Shown one piece after another: positions 4,979 through 8,148 of a stretch of 8,148 nucleotides of DNA. The stretch is from positions 1 to 8,148 of the forward strand of contig JABIBH010000257.1 in assembly GCA_018652925.1 (NCBI GenBank), in the 5' to 3' direction. The DNA comes from a bacterium (GTDB lineage Bacteria > Krumholzibacteriota > Krumholzibacteriia > LZORAL124-64-63). The position numbers and the translations under genes were made by a program. A model generated the notes under the pieces. It ran no database searches, had not been told where the DNA came from, and saw nothing but the letters and a program-made list of their open reading frames with translations. Every line of letters begins with the position of its first letter. The first letter of the stretch is position 1.

Positions 4979-5810
4979 ACTGAACAATTCTCTGGAACAA
5001 CTCCGTGAAACGGTTGCAACCGGTATAATCCCTGTCCATGTGGCTGTGATAATGGATGGCAATGGCAGGTGGGCAAAGAAACGCTTTATGCCTCGTGTTG
5101 CAGGGCACAGAGCCGGCCGTCAATCTGTACGACGGATTGTAACGGCAAGTAAAAAAGCTGGTATTTCCTATTTGACCCTTTACACATTCTCTAAAGAAAA
5201 TTGGAAACGCCCTGAAGCTGAGGTGAAAGCACTGTTCATGTTTTTGGAGGAGTTTTTAGATTCAGAAGTGGCTGAGCTTAATTCACAAAATGTTCGATTG
5301 ACAGCCACTGGTGATTTGGACTCAATTCCAGAACATGCTAAGAAGGCACTGTATTCCGCTATTGAACAACTTGCTGATAATGATGGTCTGGTTCTTAACC
5401 TTGCACTTGTATATGGCGGTCGTGCAGAGCTGGTCCATGCGACCAGGCAGATTCTTGGAAGAGTAGTTTCAGGTGAGATTGCTGTTGATGATATCGATGA
5501 AGAATTGATCAGCGAAAATATGTATTCTGCCGATATTCCTGATCCCGATCTTGTAATCAGAACCAGTGGTGAATATAGGCTGAGCAATTTTCTGATCTGG
5601 CAAGCAGCTTATTCCGAGATTCATATTACTGATGTTCTCTGGCCCGATTTCAGTGAGCAGGATTTGTTACTCGCAATGATTGATTACCAAAGCAGAGATC
5701 GCAGGTATGGTGGTCTCGGTAATAATGATTCAAATTTGAAGAAAGAAATAGGACTCAAGGATGTCTTGTCCCTGAACTATTGGAAGAATAAGCTTGGGGG
5801 CAGCAAATGA
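4968..5810 (+). CDS. uppS: Undecaprenyl diphosphate synthase (cis-prenyltransferase)
   Basis: UppS condenses eight IPP units onto farnesyl diphosphate to make undecaprenyl diphosphate, the lipid carrier for peptidoglycan and other envelope glycans; it works at the inner face of the membrane. The 280-residue product shows VAVIMDGNGRWAKKR (25-39) with the catalytic Asp30, GHRAG (46-50), LYTFSKENWKRP (71-82), LNLALVYGGRAEL (143-155), and DPDLVIRTSGEYRLSNFLIWQ (192-212) with Arg198, Arg204 and Ser206 for IPP binding. The block SE-ITDVLWPDF (216-228, Glu217 as the metal ligand) and RDRRYGG follow. About 30 extra C-terminal residues have no obvious motif. The start is probably TTG 4968, with GGAG rather far upstream (11 nt); no ATG occurs before the MDGNG motif. 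It overlaps cdsA by 4 bp. Confidence 0.96.
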   Translation: MSDQLNNSLEQLRETVATGIIPVHVAVIMDGNGRWAKKRFMPRVAGHRAGRQSVRRIVTASKKAGISYLTLYTFSKENWKRPEAEVKALFMFLEEFLDSEVAELNSQNVRLTATGDLDSIPEHAKKALYSAIEQLADNDGLVLNLALVYGGRAELVHATRQILGRVVSGEIAVDDIDEELISENMYSADIPDPDLVIRTSGEYRLSNFLIWQAAYSEIHITDVLWPDFSEQDLLLAMIDYQSRDRRYGGLGNNDSNLKKEIGLKDVLSLNYWKNKLGGSK

Positions 5811-6661
5811 CTAATAACTCATCAGTAGAGCGATTTAAAAAAGCTGATATTATTCCTAGACTGGCTGTCATTCTGGTTGGATTGCCGTTGCTTGTATTTG
5901 TCGCCGACTGGGGAAAACTTCCGTTTATGGCGGTTGTCAGTATCCTCGTATTACTTGGATCGCGCGAATTCTATTTGATGATGGAAGCCAAAGGGTACAG
6001 ACCATATAAAATCATCGGAATGTTATGTAGCGTGTTGATTTGCTGGTACGTGTATCATGGCAGTGTGACCCTGTCGTTGCTGTTGACAATGACCATGATT
6101 TTGATAATGACTGCAGAGCTGTTTCGTCGTGACCCTGCTCATTCACTGGCACATATTGCAGTTACTCTCTTTGGTGTTTTGTATGTTGGATGGCTTGGAA
6201 GTCATCTTATTCTTCTGAGGCAATTACCAATCGAGTTAGGACAGATAGATTATTCTGCTGGTGCTACAATGGTTGGCCTGGCAGCAGTTGTAACATGGGC
6301 TTGTGATAGTGGTGCTTACCTGTTCGGTATCTCATTGGGTAAAAAACCGCTGTTGCCAAGAATCAGTCCCAAGAAAACTGTTGAAGGTGGAATTGGTGGA
6401 CTGTTCAGTGCTGCAGTAGTAGGGGCTGTTTACTGTATATTTTTTATCGATTCTGTTTCACCAATTGAAGGCGGACTTCTCGGTCTGGCTGGTGGGGTTC
6501 TAGGTCAAGTAGGCGACATGGTTGAGTCGTTGCTGAAAAGAGATGCAGGCTTAAAAGACACTGCTGATATCTTACCTGGTCATGGTGGCATTTTGGACAG
6601 ATTTGATTCTCTGCTCTTTACCGCACCGTTCTTTTATTATTATCTCCACTACTTTGCGTGA
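5807..6661 (+). CDS. cdsA: Phosphatidate cytidylyltransferase (CDP-diacylglycerol synthase)
   Basis: CdsA is an integral inner-membrane enzyme that makes CDP-diacylglycerol from phosphatidic acid and CTP, the precursor of bacterial phospholipids. The 284-residue product ends with the complete family signature SLLKRDAGLKDTADILPGHGGILDRFD (241-267), whose Lys and Asp residues bind metal and CTP. WACDSGAYLFG (164-174) and RISPKKTVEGGIGG (185-198) are also typical. I see about eight hydrophobic segments, roughly 18-34, 38-52, 66-83, 88-104, 113-137, 152-176, 194-214 and 222-238, plus a hydrophobic C-terminal end (268-284). ATG 5807 overlaps the uppS stop (ATGA), with a G-run at 5796-5800 as a weak ribosome binding site, suggesting translational coupling. 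Its TGA overlaps the region just before dxr. Confidence 0.97.
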   Translation: MTNNSSVERFKKADIIPRLAVILVGLPLLVFVADWGKLPFMAVVSILVLLGSREFYLMMEAKGYRPYKIIGMLCSVLICWYVYHGSVTLSLLLTMTMILIMTAELFRRDPAHSLAHIAVTLFGVLYVGWLGSHLILLRQLPIELGQIDYSAGATMVGLAAVVTWACDSGAYLFGISLGKKPLLPRISPKKTVEGGIGGLFSAAVVGAVYCIFFIDSVSPIEGGLLGLAGGVLGQVGDMVESLLKRDAGLKDTADILPGHGGILDRFDSLLFTAPFFYYYLHYFA

Positions 6662-6662
6662 T

Positions 6663-6672
6663 GGGAGATACT
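6663..6672 (+). promoter_or_regulatory. Ribosome binding site deciding the dxr start
   Basis: GGGAG at 6663-6667 is 5 nt before ATG 6673. The earlier in-frame GTG 6658 and ATG 6661 have no Shine-Dalgarno sequence upstream, so 6673 is chosen. Confidence 0.75.
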
Positions 6673-7890
6673 ATGAAAAAACCTCTTTATGCGATTGATA
6701 CAAGCAATCGCATTCCAGAACAAACTTCAATTTCACTATTGGGTGCTACCGGTTCTATCGGTGAGCAAACCATCGATATTGTGCTTGAGAACAGTGAACT
6801 GTTTTCTGTCGATGTAATAAGTGCCTATAGCAAGGTGTCTGAGTTGTCGGCAATTGCTGACAAGCTGAGTGCAGCAGGTAAACCGATTTCAGCTTGTCAT
6901 ATTTATGATGCAGATGCGCATGCATTAGCGGCAAAAGATCCTGTGCTTGCTGGTAAACTTCTGCCTGCTGGCGATGAAGGTTTGCAGATTGCAGCGTCGT
7001 GGGAAAGTACAGATACGGTTGTAAATGCTGTGGTCGGTGCAGCTGGTCTTCCACCTACAATTACTGCTGCTGAGAACGGGAAGCGAATTGCGCTTGCCAA
7101 TAAAGAGTCGCTGGTAATTGGTGGCGATCTGGTAATGAATGCTGTCAACGGTAGTGGTGCTGAAATAGTGCCGATAGATTCTGAGCATTCTGCTTTGGCA
7201 CAATGTCTTTATGGCAGATCAATGTCTGAAGTTGACTCACTGATTTTGACAGCCTCTGGTGGCCCGTTTCTCAACCACACTGCTGAAGATTTACAAAATG
7301 TTGCACTCAAGGAAGTTTTAAATCACCCAACCTGGAATATGGGACAGAAGATAACCGTTGATTCTGCAACTCTGATGAACAAGGGGCTTGAAGTAATCGA
7401 GGCTCATGTCCTGTATGGGATTGGTTATGATAAAATTGAAGTGCTGGTACATCCTGGTTCAATAGTTCATTCACTGGTTCGTTTCAACGACGGGTCTCTG
7501 CTTGCTCAACTTGGAGAACCGGATATGAGAGTTCCGATTCTCTATGCTATATCTGGAGAGATTCATCATCATGGTGGCTCTGACCGTTTGGATCTGGTAA
7601 AACTTGGTCAGTTGAATTTTGAAAAACCTGACGAAGCTCGATTCCCATGTTTGCGATTGGCAAAAGAAGCAGGTATTGCTGGTGGTTCGGCGACAATTGT
7701 TCTCAATGGAGCAAATGAAATTGCTGTTGCATCACTACTTGCAGGTTCTATAGAATACAAGGATATTGCTCTGATAATTGAGAAAGCACTGGAACAAACA
7801 GAAGTAGTTTCTGTTGATTCTCTGGAGCAGGCAATTTCCATCGACAGAAAATCAAGAATCCTGGCAACTGAAATTGTTGCCGGTTTATAA
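6673..7890 (+). CDS. dxr: 1-deoxy-D-xylulose 5-phosphate reductoisomerase
   Basis: Dxr rearranges and reduces DXP to 2-C-methyl-D-erythritol 4-phosphate with NADPH and a divalent metal, the committed step of the MEP isoprenoid route and the target of fosmidomycin. The product is 405 residues. The NADPH fold begins with GATGSIG (24-30), after a roughly 15-residue N-terminal extension. ALANKESLV (140-148), PIDSEHSA (167-174, metal ligands Asp169 and Glu171), TASGGPF (193-199), the flexible-loop HPTWNMGQKITVDSATLMNKGLE (218-240, Trp221 and metal ligand Glu240), VHPGSIVHSLVRFNDGSLLAQLGEPDMRVPI (259-289) and the C-terminal LNGANEIAV (344-352) follow. HPGS replaces the commoner HPQS. Placement near uppS is sensible because the pathway supplies IPP for UppS. 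rseP starts 9 nt after its stop. Confidence 0.97.
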   Translation: MKKPLYAIDTSNRIPEQTSISLLGATGSIGEQTIDIVLENSELFSVDVISAYSKVSELSAIADKLSAAGKPISACHIYDADAHALAAKDPVLAGKLLPAGDEGLQIAASWESTDTVVNAVVGAAGLPPTITAAENGKRIALANKESLVIGGDLVMNAVNGSGAEIVPIDSEHSALAQCLYGRSMSEVDSLILTASGGPFLNHTAEDLQNVALKEVLNHPTWNMGQKITVDSATLMNKGLEVIEAHVLYGIGYDKIEVLVHPGSIVHSLVRFNDGSLLAQLGEPDMRVPILYAISGEIHHHGGSDRLDLVKLGQLNFEKPDEARFPCLRLAKEAGIAGGSATIVLNGANEIAVASLLAGSIEYKDIALIIEKALEQTEVVSVDSLEQAISIDRKSRILATEIVAGL

Positions 7891-7899
7891 GGAGATACC

Positions 7900-8148
7900 T
7901 TGTTACTGACTATTTTGGCTTTTGTTATAACACTTGGAATTGTGATAATAATTCATGAACTGGGGCATTTTTCGGTCTGCAAGTGGACCGGTATTTACGT
8001 ACGCACATTTTCCATCGGTTTCGGCCCGAAACTGTTGAAGATCAAGTTTGGTGAAACTGAATATGTTATTTCTGCAATACCGTTTGGTGGCTATGTAAAA
8101 ATGGCTGGCGAAGGTGTTATGGGAGAAATCCAGGATACAGGAACCGGA
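7900..8148 (+). CDS. rseP: RseP-type site-2 intramembrane zinc metalloprotease (3' end missing)
   Basis: RseP cleaves transmembrane anti-sigma factors and leftover signal peptides inside the inner membrane. Only the first 83 residues are visible; the frame runs open to the right edge. The first membrane segment (about residues 2-18) runs straight into the zinc motif HELGHF (19-24), followed by [19 protein letters not shown] (41-59) and [12 protein letters not shown] (63-74), both typical of the family. The start is TTG 7900, with AAGGAG (7889-7894) overlapping the dxr stop at a 5-nt spacing; the resulting short N-terminus MLLTILAF places HExxH at the normal position. The PDZ domain(s) and the C-terminal LDG motif lie outside the window. 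dxr-rseP adjacency is common in bacteria and supports the call. Confidence 0.95.
   Translation, partial: MLLTILAFVITLGIVIIIHELGHFSVCKWTGIYVRTFSIGFGPKLLKIKFGETEYVISAIPFGGYVKMAGEGVMGEIQDTGTG

Noticed and set aside
6658..6672. dxr starting at GTG 6658 or ATG 6661
   Set aside because: No Shine-Dalgarno sequence upstream of either; GGGAG is correctly spaced only for ATG 6673.
1..8148. CRISPR array, insertion sequence, integrase, tRNA or rRNA, defence or biosynthetic cluster
   Set aside because: No direct-repeat array, terminal inverted repeats, transposase motifs or tRNA-like folds are visible; every coding stretch is a core housekeeping gene.

Overview
This window is a dense, single-strand (+) run of core bacterial housekeeping genes: eleven complete or partial protein genes read left to right and one more is cut at the right edge. 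No gene is supported on the minus strand, and no tRNA, rRNA, CRISPR array or mobile element is visible. Base composition is moderate to AT-leaning by eye. The order rplM-rpsI-rpsB-tsf-pyrH-frr-uppS-cdsA-dxr-rseP joins two widespread conserved clusters. Together with a short (196 aa) EF-Ts and the DXP isoprenoid route, it suggests a free-living, probably Gram-negative bacterium. Having rplM-rpsI directly upstream of rpsB-tsf recalls FCB-type or related lineages, but I cannot assign a phylum from this window.

Layout. (1) 2-990: the 3' part of dtd (D-aminoacyl-tRNA deacylase) overlaps maf (nucleotide pyrophosphatase) by 4 bp. (2) 980-2018: a good sigma70-type promoter overlaps the end of maf and is followed by a GC-rich discriminator and a roughly 135-nt structured leader, then rplM (L13) and rpsI (S9). 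(3) 2019-3665: a second structured leader, whose central helix carries a textbook kink-turn signature, precedes rpsB (S2) and tsf (EF-Ts). A strong intrinsic terminator closes this unit. (4) 3691-8148: pyrH, frr, uppS, cdsA, dxr and the 5' part of rseP are packed with gaps of 12 bp or less, or with 4-bp or smaller overlaps.

How the genes work together. dtd and maf are quality-control enzymes for aminoacyl-tRNA and nucleotide pools. L13, S9, S2, EF-Ts and RRF build, feed and recycle the ribosome. UMP kinase supplies UDP/UTP for RNA and UDP-sugars. Dxr makes MEP toward IPP/DMAPP, UppS uses IPP to make the undecaprenyl carrier for cell-wall synthesis, CdsA makes CDP-diacylglycerol for phospholipids, and RseP is an intramembrane protease of envelope stress signalling. 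The right half is therefore a growth-to-envelope operon.

The coding content is ordinary. The most unusual material is in the two non-coding leaders (about 1015-1149 and 2019-2180), in the frequent TTG starts (rplM, rpsI, uppS, rseP) backed by good Shine-Dalgarno sites in three of the four, and in the terminator only 25 nt upstream of pyrH with no visible new promoter.
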